Of a stretch of DNA of 64,000 nucleotides, positions 1 to 13,738 are shown one piece after another. The DNA is from Chlorobium sp. N1 (GTDB lineage: Bacteria; Bacteroidota; Chlorobiia; Chlorobiales; Chlorobiaceae): assembly GCF_004332115.1 (NCBI RefSeq), contig NZ_SJPA01000001.1:372001-436000 (forward strand), in the 5' to 3' direction. The translations under genes and the position numbers were made by a program. Position 1 is the stretch's first letter. Each line of letters starts with the position of its first letter. A model generated the notes under the pieces. It worked only from the letters and a program-made list of their open reading frames with translations, was not told where the DNA came from and ran no database searches.

Positions 1-972
1 CTCGGCCTCCCTGAGGGAGCGTTCGACGTCGATACGGCCCCAGGGCAGCTTCCCGCCGGCGATCCGGGTGATGGCGGAAGCGACCCCCTGTTCCGCAGCC
101 CAGAGCGCCTCGAGATAGAGGTGTCGCTCCCCGCCCTCCCCGTCGGCGACGATACGCCCCGAGGAAAGCTCGGTACGGAGGGCATCCTGCAGGACGGCGT
201 CGGGAATCTGCAGGAGCCGGCGGGCCGAGTCGAAGAGCATCGCCTCCGGAACCCGGCAGTGGCCCCTCGAAGAGAGCTCCTGCAGCACCCAGCCGAGTCC
301 GGCACGGGCGCGCAGCGGCGAATCCTCCGCGATGCCGATGCTGCGCGCGATGGCGTCGGCCGACCGGAATCCGATGCCCGCGACGTCGCGGCTGAGCCGG
401 TAGGGATCGCGCGTTATGAGGCCGACGGCTCCGGCGCCGTAGGCCTTGTAGATCTTCAGCGCCCGGGCCGTGCCGACCCCGTGTGACTGGAGGAACATCA
501 TGATCTCCCGCACCGCCTGGTGCTCGCGCCAGGACTCCACGATCCGAGCCTGCTTCTTCGGCCCGATGCCCGCAATGTCGCGCAGCCGTTCGGGCTCCTT
601 CTCGATCACCCGGAATACGTCCGTCCCCCAGGCGCTCATCATGAGCGAGGCCAGGTGCGGCCCCACTCCGCCGAGCATCCCCGAGGCCAGGTAGCGTTCC
701 ATCCCCTCCCGGCTCTCGGGGGCGATGACCGAGAGGCTCTCGGCCCTGAACTGCCGCCCCCACTGCCGGTCGTCCTGCCAGTGCCCCAACGCCTCGACAT
801 GCTGCCCCTCCGTCACCGAGGCAATGCAGCCGACCACCGTCATGAGAGGCTCGTCCTCATCGACGGAAAGCCGGAGCACGGAGAACCCGGACTCGGGGTT
901 GAAGAAGGTCACCTTCTCGACCACCCCGCTGAGCCGCTCCTGCGCCGTACCGTTGTCAGGCTGCTGCATCAT
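1..972 (-). CDS. recD2: RecD2-like ATP-dependent DNA helicase, N-terminal part (gene runs off the window)
   Basis: The frame is open from an ATG at 972 to the window edge, giving 324 codons of the N-terminal part. The protein starts MMQQPDNGTAQERLSGVVEK and has an OB-like N-terminal segment followed by helix-hairpin-helix-type turns (GGVGPHLASLMM, DIAGIGPKKQARIV). That layout is typical of RecD/TraA-family helicases of the RecD2 type, which unwind DNA 5' to 3' without RecBC. The helicase Walker motifs would lie beyond the window. The gene is divergent from thiC. The family call rests on the N-terminal domain only, and the start could be either of the two adjacent Met codons. Confidence 0.75.
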   Translation of the reverse strand, partial: MMQQPDNGTAQERLSGVVEKVTFFNPESGFSVLRLSVDEDEPLMTVVGCIASVTEGQHVEALGHWQDDRQWGRQFRAESLSVIAPESREGMERYLASGMLGGVGPHLASLMMSAWGTDVFRVIEKEPERLRDIAGIGPKKQARIVESWREHQAVREIMMFLQSHGVGTARALKIYKAYGAGAVGLITRDPYRLSRDVAGIGFRSADAIARSIGIAEDSPLRARAGLGWVLQELSSRGHCRVPEAMLFDSARRLLQIPDAVLQDALRTELSSGRIVADGEGGERHLYLEALWAAEQGVASAITRIAGGKLPWGRIDVERSLREAE

Positions 973-1029
973 TGATAAAGGACCTCCGGAAGAGTGCGCC
1001 GAACGGAAGGATGGCCGGACGGGGCGGAT

Positions 1030-1058
1030 TTGCAAATCAGGGTGAATTTAAGTAATGT
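1030..1058 (+). promoter_or_regulatory. Candidate sigma-70-type promoter of thiC
   Basis: TTGCAA at 1030-1035 and TAATGT at 1053-1058 are separated by 17 bp. A start near 1065 would begin the transcript just before the TPP riboswitch. The call rests on motif and position only. Confidence 0.45.
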
Positions 1059-1069
1059 GAAGCGAACAT

Positions 1070-1157
1070 ACTCATCTTGGGGGTGCTGTCCGTGAGACGG
1101 CTGAGATCACACCCTTGTAACTTGATGCAGGCAATGCTGCCGCAAGGAAAGATGAAG
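1070..1157 (+). promoter_or_regulatory. TPP riboswitch (THI element) upstream of thiC
   Basis: The leader shows the hallmark THI-box blocks in order: a GGGGGTGC 5' strand, GGCTGAGATCA, ACCCTTGTAACTTGATG, then GGCAATGCTGCCGCAAGGAAAGATG. These form the pyrimidine- and pyrophosphate-sensing arms of the TPP aptamer. It sits about 80 bp upstream of thiC, the most common TPP-regulated gene. No clear terminator lies between aptamer and start codon, so control of translation is more likely than attenuation. Confidence 0.93.
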
Positions 1158-1233
1158 CAGGACCCTCCGGCCGCAACGCCTTTCCCGCCCGCTTCACCTC
1201 CCGCGCCGCACCGCCTTCAGCAGAGAACCCTGA

Positions 1234-2942
<1,709 letters not shown>

Positions 2943-2950
2943 TGAGTCAA

Positions 2951-3184
2951 TTACGCACATCCTTTCTGGTGCGTCAGGCGATCGGCCACCCAGACCTTGA
3001 TGAGTGACTGGCGGGAAACGCCCAACCGCTTCGCTTCCCTGTCGAGAGAATCGACCATCCACAAAGGCAACGCAACGCCCACCCTTTTCCGGGACTGATT
3101 GACACGCCGGGCATGCCCGAGATCGAGGAACGGGGTGATCTCCCTGTCGCCCTCGAATACCCTGTCGAACTCTTCGGCTCTCAT
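2951..3184 (-). CDS. Orphan CopG/BrnA-family antitoxin-like protein
   Basis: This 77-residue protein starts MRAEEFDRVFEGDREITPFL and ends in a ribbon-helix-helix segment (KRVGVALPLWMVDSLDREAK, LGVSRQSLIKVWVADRL). That pattern is typical of BrnA/CopG antitoxins that bind DNA as dimers. A longer frame reaches 3220, but it would start inside the palindrome at 3210-3231, and the family normally begins at the MRAEEF methionine. A BrnT-type toxin gene would normally sit just upstream; here upstream is tpiA and no toxin frame is visible on either side. It may be a remnant or act on a toxin elsewhere. Confidence 0.7.
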   Translation of the reverse strand: MRAEEFDRVFEGDREITPFLDLGHARRVNQSRKRVGVALPLWMVDSLDREAKRLGVSRQSLIKVWVADRLTHQKGCA

Positions 3185-3209
3185 AAATCGCAATCGTGTA
3201 GTAATGGCA

Positions 3210-3231
3210 AAGCCCGTCACGTGACGGGCTT
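3210..3231. repeat. Perfect 22-bp palindrome, twin of the thiC terminator
   Basis: AAGCCCGTCAC is followed directly by its exact reverse complement. It lies between tpiA (ending at 3261 on the minus strand) and the antitoxin gene, and differs from the thiC terminator stem essentially at one central base. It could be the tpiA terminator, although the following T run is short. Confidence 0.7.
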
Positions 3232-3260
3232 CATGGGTTATGTCCTGAAATCCCGCCCTA

Positions 3261-4013
3261 TCAGCAGGCGGCCCTGACGATGGCCGCGAAGTCGTCGGCC
3301 TTGAGCGCGGCCCCGCCGATAAGCCCGCCGTCGATGTCCGGCATGGAGAACAGCTCCGCAGCGTTGGAGGGCTTCACGCTGCCGCCGTACTGGATGCGAA
3401 TCGCTTCTGCTGCGTCCGCTCCGTAAAGCTCAGCCACCTTCCGGCGGATGATTGCGTGCACCTCCTGCGCCTGCTCCGAGCTGGCGGTCTTTCCGGTGCC
3501 GATGGCCCAGACGGGCTCATAGGCGATGACGATATCCGAGACGCCGGCGACATCCTTCAGCCCGCCCTTCACCTGGGAGGAGACCACGGCCTCGAACGAT
3601 CCGGCCTCACGCTCCTCGAGGGTCTCACCGACGCAGAGGATGACCTTCATGCCCTTCTCGAGCACTTTTTTGATCCGGAGGTTGACCGTCTCGTCGGTCT
3701 CGCCGAAATACTGGCGGCGCTCGGAGTGGCCAAGGATGACGTAGCCGCATCCGACGGCCTGGAGCATCGGGGCGGACACCTCTCCGGTGTAGGCGCCATC
3801 GTCCTCGTAGTGGCAGTTCTGGGCGGCAAGTGCGACTGCACTGCCTTCAAGTACGTGCCGGACGGTATCGAGCGCAAGGAAGGTCGGAGCAAGACCCACC
3901 TCGCAGGCGGAGCAGGAGGTGCCGAGCGCAGCAAGGACGCCCGAAGCGAGCTCCCTCGACTCTGCGACCGTCTTGTTCATCTTCCAGTTGCCTACAACAA
4001 TTTTTCTGCGCAT
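3261..4013 (-). CDS. tpiA: Triosephosphate isomerase
   Basis: The 250-residue TIM barrel interconverts dihydroxyacetone phosphate and glyceraldehyde 3-phosphate in central carbon metabolism. The substrate lysine Lys11 (GNWKMNK), the catalytic histidine His96 (ILGHSERR) and the catalytic base Glu166 ([12 protein letters not shown]) are all present, as are the phosphate-binding loops YGGSVKPSN and GGLIGGAAL. The length is normal. It lies just downstream of a 74-residue unknown gene on the same strand, with 12 bp between them, so the two are probably co-transcribed. Confidence 0.97.
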   Translation of the reverse strand: MRRKIVVGNWKMNKTVAESRELASGVLAALGTSCSACEVGLAPTFLALDTVRHVLEGSAVALAAQNCHYEDDGAYTGEVSAPMLQAVGCGYVILGHSERRQYFGETDETVNLRIKKVLEKGMKVILCVGETLEEREAGSFEAVVSSQVKGGLKDVAGVSDIVIAYEPVWAIGTGKTASSEQAQEVHAIIRRKVAELYGADAAEAIRIQYGGSVKPSNAAELFSMPDIDGGLIGGAALKADDFAAIVRAAC

Positions 4014-4025
4014 GAGGGTGTATGG

Positions 4026-4250
4026 TTAATACTCGGTTTTGATATCTGAATAAATCTTCTCGATCTCGGTGATGCTGAAGCGGTGGCGGCCCGAACGGGC
4101 GTCCTTCAGTTCGACCTCCGAGGCTCCGACAGCGGTAAGGGTGCCGTGCCAGACACGGGCTTCACGGGTGACGAGGTTGACTTCGCGGTTCAGGAGTTCC
4201 CGGTTGTTGGCAATCCTGTCGGGACGGTAGATGATTTGACGCTTGCCCAT
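4026..4250 (-). CDS. Small conserved-looking protein of unknown function
   Basis: The product has 74 residues (MGKRQIIYRPDRIANNRELL...) and is basic at the N-terminus. The pattern TREARVWHGTLTAVGASEVELKD suggests a small beta-barrel, Sm- or SH3-like fold, but no family was recognised. No signal peptide or membrane segment is seen. It lies 12 bp upstream of tpiA on the same strand and 88 bp downstream of greA's stop. The frame is fully open, codon use matches its neighbours, and opposite-strand frames here look like shadows. Confidence 0.65.
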   Translation of the reverse strand: MGKRQIIYRPDRIANNRELLNREVNLVTREARVWHGTLTAVGASEVELKDARSGRHRFSITEIEKIYSDIKTEY

Positions 4251-4338
4251 GTGAGAGATGGTTGAAGTGATTGGTGCAGTTAACGAAAATCTGCGGCGAA
4301 TTCCTACTGCCGTTCTGTTACAAATTGCAGGAAAGCGC

Positions 4339-4818
4339 CTACTTCACGAAAATCTTCAGGATCTCATAGTGCAGCTCGCCCTTCGGCACCGTGATGGTGA
4401 CCTTGTCACCCACCGCTTTGCCGATGAGCGCGCGACCCACCGGAGAGCGGACGGAGATCTTGCCGAGATCGCTGTCGGCCTCTTCCGAGGAAACCAGCGT
4501 GTATCCGATCATCTCCTTGGGATCGTCGAGGTTGCGCAGCTCCACCGAGGTGAGGATATAGACCTTGTCGGTCTTGATCTGCTTCGGGTCGAGTATGGTG
4601 GCCGAGGCCAGCTTGGTTTCGAGTTCGGCGATGCGGGACTCGGTCTGTGACTGCTCCTCGCGCGCCGCGTCGTATTCGGCGTTCTCGCTCAGGTCCCCGT
4701 GGGAACGGGCCTCGGCGATCTTTTCAAGAACCTCTTTGCGGGTTTCCTGCACCAGAACCTGCAGTTCCTCTTTCAGCTTGTTGTATCCGTCTCTGGTCAG
4801 GTAGACTCTGTCGCTCAT
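4339..4818 (-). CDS. greA: Transcription elongation factor GreA
   Basis: This 159-residue GreA rescues backtracked RNA polymerase by stimulating transcript cleavage. The N-terminal coiled coil carries the tip acidic residues ([20 protein letters not shown]), and the C-terminal FKBP-like domain has [14 protein letters not shown]. The start chosen is ATG at 4818 ([15 protein letters not shown]), which fits the family; a start at 4878 would add 20 residues with no family counterpart. A terminator for the next gene upstream separates it from htrA. Confidence 0.95.
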   Translation of the reverse strand: MSDRVYLTRDGYNKLKEELQVLVQETRKEVLEKIAEARSHGDLSENAEYDAAREEQSQTESRIAELETKLASATILDPKQIKTDKVYILTSVELRNLDDPKEMIGYTLVSSEEADSDLGKISVRSPVGRALIGKAVGDKVTITVPKGELHYEILKIFVK

Positions 4819-4875
4819 CTCTAGCGTATTTGTTGTTGGGAAACCACCCTTGGCCATGCCGTCGAGCATAAAAAA

Positions 4876-4920
4876 CAAAAAAAAGTAAAGTCAGCTGCTC
4901 ATGGGGCTGACTTTACTTAT
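4876..4920 (-). terminator. Intrinsic terminator downstream of htrA
   Basis: On the minus strand AAGTAAAGTCAGC pairs with GCTGACTTTACTT across a short loop, and a run of T residues follows. The arms span 4883-4919. It separates htrA from greA. Confidence 0.85.
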
Positions 4921-4959
4921 GGAAATGTACAACACCGAAGGGCTTAAGGCAAAAAAAAC

Positions 4960-6489
<1,530 letters not shown>

Positions 6490-6528
6490 GGGTGCTGTCT
6501 ATGGTTATGGATACGGTACTTCGCGTCT

Positions 6529-8013
6529 TTACATGGGTGAGGCGAGACGCTCGACGGCGGTCAGGCCCGCCTTCATCTTGTTCATGGTTTCCTGGTACTC
6601 CGACTCCGGCACCGAGTCTGCGACGATGCCGCCCGCCGCCTGGAAATAGATGGTGCCGTCATGGACCACCATGGTGCGGATGGCGATGGCGGTGGTGAGG
6701 TTCCCCTTGAAGTCGAGATACCCCACGGCCCCGCCGTAGAGGCCGCGCTTCTCTTTTTCGAGCTCGTAGATGATCTCCATCGCCCGGACCTTGGGGGCAC
6801 CGGTCAGCGTGCCGGCGGGGAAGCAGGACCAGAAGGCGTCCATGGTCCCGAGCTCGTCCTGCAGCTCCCCGCGCACGTTGCTGACGATATGCATGACGTG
6901 GGAGTACTTCTCGATGATCATCCGCTCGTTGGTATCGACGGTGCCGATCTTGGCGATGCGGCCGATGTCGTTGCGGCTGAGGTCGATCAGCATCAGGTGC
7001 TCGGCGCACTCCTTCTCGTCGGAGAGGAGCTCCTCGGCGATGCGACGGTCCTCCTCGAAGGTGGCGCCGCGGTGGCGGGTGCCGGCGATCGGGCGGGTGT
7101 CGACGATCCGGCGTCCCTCTGCGTCGCGTTCGACCTTCACGAGCAGTTCGGGAGAGGAGCCGACGATCTGGAAACCGTCGAGTTCGAAGTAGTAGAGGTA
7201 GGGCGAGGGGTTGACGGTGCGCAGCATCCGGTAGACGTCGAAGGGGCGCGTGTTGAGGGGGCGTCGCAGCCGCTGGGAGACCTGCACCTGGAAGATGTCG
7301 CCCGCCATGATGTGCTCCTTGGCCACGGCGACCTTCTGCAGGTAGTCCGCCTTCTCGGTGTTCGAGACGACCTGCTCGGGCTTCTCCGGCCTGAAGGCGA
7401 TCTCGTCGCGCTCGAGCGGGCGGAAAATGCGCTCCGCGATACCCTCGATCTTCCGCTCCGCCGCCTGGCGGTCCGATTCGTCGAGGTGGTTGGAAACCAG
7501 AAAGAGCCGGCGCATGATGTTGTCGAAGACGACGAGCGTGTCGCAGAAGAGCAGGCAGACGTCCGGCATACCGGCCGGATCGGGCTCTGCGGCCTTCGGG
7601 ATGCGTTCGACGAGGTGCATCGAATCGTACCCGAAATAGCCGAACACGCCGGAGGTGATCATCTGCGCCGAACCGTTCTTCCTGCCGGGGATGCTCTCGG
7701 TATCGAATGCCGCGAGGCACCGGTCGATCATTTCGCGCAGGCCGGAAGCCGAAGCGGCCACCCCCTCAAGGGCGCCGAAACGCGGATCCAGGACCTCCAC
7801 GCCGCACTCCCCGTCCACGGTACCGGTGAGAACCGCGACAGGATCGAGCGCGATGTAGGAGAAACGCGCCAGGCGCTCTTCACCCTCGACCGACTCGAGC
7901 AGGCAGGTGTTCGGGCCCTGGAGCTTCAGGTAGACAGAAACCGGTGTTTCGGTGTCGGCGTGGATTTCGCGGACCAGCGGCTTGAGAAGAAAGGGGGCTC
8001 GGGTATCTGGCAT
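6529..8013 (-). CDS. trpE: Anthranilate synthase component I
   Basis: This 494-residue chorismate-binding enzyme makes anthranilate from chorismate and glutamine-derived ammonia, the first committed step to tryptophan. Recognisable blocks are the N-terminal tryptophan-feedback motif region (LLESVEGEERLARFSYI) and the catalytic GDIFQVQVSQR, PIAGTRHRGAT, LIDLSRNDIGR and GTLTGAPKVRAMEII. The length is normal, and no glutaminase (TrpG) domain is fused or adjacent. The LLES feedback signature favours TrpE over PabB. Confidence 0.95.
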   Translation of the reverse strand: MPDTRAPFLLKPLVREIHADTETPVSVYLKLQGPNTCLLESVEGEERLARFSYIALDPVAVLTGTVDGECGVEVLDPRFGALEGVAASASGLREMIDRCLAAFDTESIPGRKNGSAQMITSGVFGYFGYDSMHLVERIPKAAEPDPAGMPDVCLLFCDTLVVFDNIMRRLFLVSNHLDESDRQAAERKIEGIAERIFRPLERDEIAFRPEKPEQVVSNTEKADYLQKVAVAKEHIMAGDIFQVQVSQRLRRPLNTRPFDVYRMLRTVNPSPYLYYFELDGFQIVGSSPELLVKVERDAEGRRIVDTRPIAGTRHRGATFEEDRRIAEELLSDEKECAEHLMLIDLSRNDIGRIAKIGTVDTNERMIIEKYSHVMHIVSNVRGELQDELGTMDAFWSCFPAGTLTGAPKVRAMEIIYELEKEKRGLYGGAVGYLDFKGNLTTAIAIRTMVVHDGTIYFQAAGGIVADSVPESEYQETMNKMKAGLTAVERLASPM

Positions 8014-8136
8014 AAATCGAAGCGTACTGGAAGGACCGGTATTCCGGCCCGATTATGAAAATTTTCGTATCATTGCAATCAAAAGAACGACTGCCGGCAC
8101 CATCCCGGAACATCACCGGAGTCAAGCAGGAAACAC

Positions 8137-8565
8137 ATGGCCTCCCGCCCTCCCAACAGCAGCGCGCTCGGAAACTGGCTCAAAGCGCTCGCCCTCTCGC
8201 CGGGGGTGCTCTTCAGCGCAGCATACCTCACACTCCACCTTGCAGCAGCCCTCTACCTGAACACGGCCTTCAGGGCGGAGGTTGCCCGGGCGATCGAGCA
8301 GGAGACGAACCTGCAGTTCCATGCCGGCCTCCTCAGTGCGGGGCCCTCGCTCGAAAGCGTCACGCTGCGCAACGTCGAGCTCCGCTCCATACACCTTGGC
8401 CCCGGGGAACCGGTGCGCACCCTCAAAACGATCACGCTGCCGCTCGGGGATCGCGGCCGGAGACTCTTCAGCAGAAGGACGGCCGAGGCCCTGGAGCGCT
8501 CGGTCTGCAACGGCATCATCAACGCCTGCCGGCCGCCCCGCGCTCCGCAAGACCCGGATCAGTGA
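8137..8565 (+). CDS. Hypothetical single-pass membrane protein
   Basis: The product has 142 residues. One hydrophobic segment (about residues 17-42, ALALSPGVLFSAAYLTLHLA) is followed by a region with beta-like alternation (LSAGPSLESVTLRNVELRSI) resembling the start of AsmA- or DUF748-type membrane-anchored proteins. The gene stands alone on the plus strand between trpE and lepB, and its last 7 bp overlap the 3' end of the convergent lepB. TCGTATCATT lies 65-75 bp upstream and may be part of a promoter. The function is unknown, and the AsmA resemblance is weak. Confidence 0.6.
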   Translation: MASRPPNSSALGNWLKALALSPGVLFSAAYLTLHLAAALYLNTAFRAEVARAIEQETNLQFHAGLLSAGPSLESVTLRNVELRSIHLGPGEPVRTLKTITLPLGDRGRRLFSRRTAEALERSVCNGIINACRPPRAPQDPDQ

Positions 8566-9389
8566 ACCAGGAGGCCCGAGCGCTGCCAGCGGATCGAGCC
8601 GAGCTTGTCCAGCGGGTCGGCAAAAAGCGAAAGATCGGGGTTCCACGACCAGTAGACGAGCAGCGCGCGACCGAGCAGGTCCTTCGAGGGGACGAACCCC
8701 CAGAACCGGCTGTCGAGGCTGTTGTCGCGGTTGTCGCCCATGGCGAAATAGTAGTCGTCGCCGACCGTGTATGAGGTGGCCGGCACGCCGTCCACGAACA
8801 CCTCGCCGGCGCGCATCTCAAGCCTGTGGCCCTCGTCGGCGATCAGCCAGGCGTACATCGGAAGCGTCGATTCGTCGAGCCGCAGGACGTCGCCCTTGTG
8901 GGGAATGCGGATCGGGCCGTAATTGTCCTTGTTGAAGCCCGAGAACTTCGGAAAGATCATCGGATCCGTCTCTCCCGCCGGCATCCGGCGGCCGATGAAC
9001 TGCCCGTGGGGCGGCAGCGGCTCCTCGGTACCGTTGACGAAGAGGCGGCGGTTCCTGATTTCGAGCGTGTCGCCGCTTGTCGCCACGCACCGCTTGATGT
9101 AGTTGAGCGAACGGTCGTGGGGATAGCGGAAGACGAAGATGTCTCCACGCGAGACCTTCTCGACCGCAGGCAGGCTCAGATCCGTGAACGGGACCTTTGC
9201 GCCGTAGACGAACTTGTTGACGAAAATGAAGTCGCCGGCCATGAGCGTCTTCTCCATGGAGCCGGTGGGGATACGGTAGGACTCGACGACGAACACCCTC
9301 AAAAGCGAGGCCAGTATCGCCGCGATGATGAGGGCTTCGAACCACTCCCTCGAGTGCTTTTTCCTCTGGCCGTCAGTTGCTGTAGTCAA
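8559..9389 (-). CDS. lepB: Signal peptidase I
   Basis: The 276-residue membrane protease cleaves Sec and Tat signal peptides. It has a single N-terminal transmembrane segment (about residues 18-36). The Ser/Lys dyad is Ser44 (RIPTGSMEKTL) and Lys99 (LNYIKRCVA), and the conserved GDNRDNSLDSRFWGFV box is intact. The insert between the boxes is of Gram-negative length. It follows lepA on the same strand with a 113-bp gap. Its stop overlaps the opposite-strand gene ending at 8565. Confidence 0.97.
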   Translation of the reverse strand: MTTATDGQRKKHSREWFEALIIAAILASLLRVFVVESYRIPTGSMEKTLMAGDFIFVNKFVYGAKVPFTDLSLPAVEKVSRGDIFVFRYPHDRSLNYIKRCVATSGDTLEIRNRRLFVNGTEEPLPPHGQFIGRRMPAGETDPMIFPKFSGFNKDNYGPIRIPHKGDVLRLDESTLPMYAWLIADEGHRLEMRAGEVFVDGVPATSYTVGDDYYFAMGDNRDNSLDSRFWGFVPSKDLLGRALLVYWSWNPDLSLFADPLDKLGSIRWQRSGLLVH

Positions 9390-9502
9390 ATGAATTCCGG
9401 GGTTAGGGTTACTGATGCTTCACGGCATCGGTACGCACACGTTCTTTGACGCCGTTTTTCCGCCATCCCTGCGCAGCCTCCGCCATGTTCATCGCCGGGA
9501 GC

Positions 9503-11320
<1,818 letters not shown>

Positions 11321-11406
11321 AGATAAAAAAGCGTTAGGTTCTCTAGTGGAAATGCACGGTGCAAAATATAGTCAAAATAACGGTGATTGCGTCATGGCTC
11401 CGGGCC

Positions 11407-12348
11407 TCAGACGAAGCGCATGGAGGAGAGTTCGGGGCGGAACCCCCGGATGAACTCCGAAGCCTGCATCGGACGCTTGCCCTCCTGCTGGAGCTCGAGC
11501 AGCTCGAGCCACCCCTCTGCGGCGCATGCATAGAGCCGATCGCCCTCGACCCGGAGGGTGCCGGGCTCGGAAACGGACGGGGCAAGATCTCCGGAGGGTG
11601 CCGAGCGGAAGATCTTCACGGTTTTGCCGTCGAGCGTGGTCCAGGCCGCCGGGCGCATGGCCAGGCCCCGGACGAAATCGTGCAGCCGGGCGGCGCTCCG
11701 CTGCCAGTCGATGCGGGTGTTCTCGCGCGTCAGCTTCGGCGCCTTCGAGACCTTCGACTCGTCCTGGACGGCAACCTCCGCGCGCCCTTCGGCGATGAGT
11801 CGGAGGGTGTCGACGACGGCTTCCGCGCCGATCAGGGAGAGACGCAGGGCCAGCTCGGTGGCATTCTCCATCGGACCGACCGGAGTGCTCCGCCTGAGGA
11901 TGATGTTGCCGGTATCGACCCGGTCCTGGAGAAAGAAGGTGGTTACGCCGCTCTCGAGCTCCCCCTGGATGAGGGCGTGGTTGACCGGGGCGGCGCCGCG
12001 GTATGCCGGGAGCAGCGAGCCGTGGAGATTGAAGGCGCCGAACCGGGCTGCCTCGTAGACCGCCGGAGGAAGGATCCGGAAGGCCGCCACGACGATGACG
12101 TCCGGCTGCAGTTCACGGATCCGTCCGGCAAAAGCGGGGTCCTTCACGTCTTCGACCTCGAGCACCGGAAGGCCGAGCTCGAGCGCGGCCGTCTTCACGG
12201 GGGTCGGCTCCGCAGGGGCGTTCTTCCTGCGGCGCGGCCTGTCGGGACTGGTGACGACAGAGACGATCTCGAGGCCGCTGCCGGCAGCGGCAACGGCCCT
12301 GAGGGAGGGTACGGCGAACTCCGGCGTACCCATGAACACGATCCGCAT
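11407..12348 (-). CDS. fmt: Methionyl-tRNA formyltransferase
   Basis: The 313-residue enzyme formylates initiator Met-tRNA using 10-formyl-tetrahydrofolate. MRIVFMGTPEFAVP fixes the start at 12348; a start at 12381 would add 11 residues before this canonical N-terminus. The catalytic Asn107 and His109 (FNLHGSLLPAYRGAAP) and the downstream Asp (QDRVDTG) are present, and the C-terminal OB-like domain begins near residue 205. It lies 55 bp after def on the same strand, the usual def-fmt pairing of formylation and deformylation. Confidence 0.97.
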   Translation of the reverse strand: MRIVFMGTPEFAVPSLRAVAAAGSGLEIVSVVTSPDRPRRRKNAPAEPTPVKTAALELGLPVLEVEDVKDPAFAGRIRELQPDVIVVAAFRILPPAVYEAARFGAFNLHGSLLPAYRGAAPVNHALIQGELESGVTTFFLQDRVDTGNIILRRSTPVGPMENATELALRLSLIGAEAVVDTLRLIAEGRAEVAVQDESKVSKAPKLTRENTRIDWQRSAARLHDFVRGLAMRPAAWTTLDGKTVKIFRSAPSGDLAPSVSEPGTLRVEGDRLYACAAEGWLELLELQQEGKRPMQASEFIRGFRPELSSMRFV

Positions 12349-12403
12349 GGCGAAGGGCTCCTTCAGTGGTTTTGGTTGCAAGGCATGGCGGAGGAGGAAC
12401 GGC

Positions 12404-12976
12404 TCACATGCAGGCCGTTCCGTTCCCGGTGCGGGAGCACTCCCGGGCCAGGGGATAGTCTGTCGGGACCGCCCCCCGGGCGATGTCGTCGAGCTCGTTC
12501 TGGATCCTGCGGCGATCCCGTTTCTCCATGCGGTCGACGAAAAGGGTGCCGTTGAGATGATCGATCTCGTGCTGCAGCACGCGGGCCAGCATGCCGGAGA
12601 ACTCTTCGGTATGCTCCAGGAAGTTCCGGTCGCGGTACTTGAGGGTGATTTCGGCGGGACGGGAGACGTCCCCCTGGACGCCGGGCACGCTGAGACAGCC
12701 CTCCTCCATGAGGTTCTTTCCGCGCACGGAGAGGATGTTGGGATTGATGACCACCATCGGCGGCACGTCCTCGTAGGACTTCATGCAGGAGAGGTCGAGC
12801 ACGAGCAGGCGGATGGAACGGCCGATCTGGGGAGCGGCCAGGCCGATGCCCGAAGCGTTCTCCATCGACTCGAACATGGATTCTATGAGGGACTCGGTTT
12901 CGGCGTCCACACCCTTCAGCGGCTTGGCCTTCTGGTGGAGTACGTCGTCGGAATAGGTGTTGATCGGAAGAATCAT
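12404..12976 (-). CDS. def: Peptide deformylase
   Basis: The 190-residue metalloenzyme removes the N-terminal formyl group from new proteins. All three motifs are present: GIGLAAPQIG, EGCLSVPG with metal ligand Cys94, and QHEIDHLNG with ligands His136 and His140 and catalytic Glu137. The start at 12976 (MILPINTYSDD) matches the family; a start at 13147 would add 57 residues through the intergenic region. It is co-directional with fmt and divergent from the Fur-family gene. Confidence 0.97.
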   Translation of the reverse strand: MILPINTYSDDVLHQKAKPLKGVDAETESLIESMFESMENASGIGLAAPQIGRSIRLLVLDLSCMKSYEDVPPMVVINPNILSVRGKNLMEEGCLSVPGVQGDVSRPAEITLKYRDRNFLEHTEEFSGMLARVLQHEIDHLNGTLFVDRMEKRDRRRIQNELDDIARGAVPTDYPLARECSRTGNGTACM

Positions 12977-13204
12977 GGGAGCGGCATTGAATATCTTTTC
13001 TCGAAACGTCTGAACGGCCGCCGGGGCGGCCTTTCCGTCCTCTGCACACCAACGCCGGCAGGGCGCGCAAAGTTGCCCCGGAAGCGGTTGGCGCAAGAGG
13101 ATGAGGGAAAATAACAATATCCGGCAATTTTCCCCGACACCCCGCAAGGGGCCTCTGGGGAGGCGCGTGCGGGCACTTCTTGTTTTTAGTTTGTATATTT
13201 AAGC

Positions 13205-13714
13205 ATGAAACAGGAAAACAGCGACAGCGGCCGGAAGCCGAAATCGGCGACCCGCCAGGCGGAAAAGCTCTTCCGCTCGTACATGAAGGCGGAGGGAATG
13301 CGCTGCACGACGGAGCGCATCGCGGTGCTGCGCGAAGTGTACGACTCCGGTACGCACCTCGACGCCGACGAGATCTACCGGCGCCTGAAGGAGCAGGGCA
13401 CCGGCATATCGCGAGCCACCGTCTACCATACGCTCGACCTGCTCTTCCGCTTCCATCTCGTGACAAAGATCGACCTCGGCCACAAGCACACCCACTACGA
13501 ACGTTCACACGGCGTGGCCAACCACCTCCACGTGGTCTGCGAACAGTGCGGAGCCGTCGTCGAAATCACCAGCGACGAACTCGGCGGGCTGCTCGAGCGG
13601 CTCTGCCGAGAGCAGGGGTTCCAGCTCGGCAGTTTCAGCCTCCAGGTGTTCGGCCGATGCATGGACGAAGCCGCCGGCGGGACCTGCCGGCGCCGCAGGA
13701 AAACCGAAGGGTGA
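13205..13714 (+). CDS. Fur-family metal-responsive transcriptional regulator
   Basis: The 169-residue regulator has a winged-helix N-terminal domain (about residues 20-95; RCTTERIAVLREVYDSG, ISRATVYHTLDLL) and a C-terminal dimerisation domain. The structural zinc pair CEQC is at Cys112/Cys115, with Cys152 and possibly Cys161 further on. The regulatory metal site His-rich segment is GHKHTHYERSHGVANHLH. It could be Fur, PerR or Zur; the sequence alone does not decide. TATATT ends only 5 bp before the ATG, so the transcript may be nearly leaderless or the start further in. No SD is seen. Confidence 0.9.
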   Translation: MKQENSDSGRKPKSATRQAEKLFRSYMKAEGMRCTTERIAVLREVYDSGTHLDADEIYRRLKEQGTGISRATVYHTLDLLFRFHLVTKIDLGHKHTHYERSHGVANHLHVVCEQCGAVVEITSDELGGLLERLCREQGFQLGSFSLQVFGRCMDEAAGGTCRRRRKTEG

Positions 13715-13738
13715 GACGCAGAGCCCGCCCGGCATCCC

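Noticed and set aside
121-1045. Several plus-strand frames at the start of the window
   Set aside because: They lie opposite the RecD2-like gene and match no family; the minus frame has recognisable helix-hairpin-helix segments.
3185-3220. Upstream start (MTGFAITTRLRF) for the antitoxin-like protein
   Set aside because: It would begin inside the palindrome at 3210-3231, and the family N-terminus aligns with the Met at 3184.
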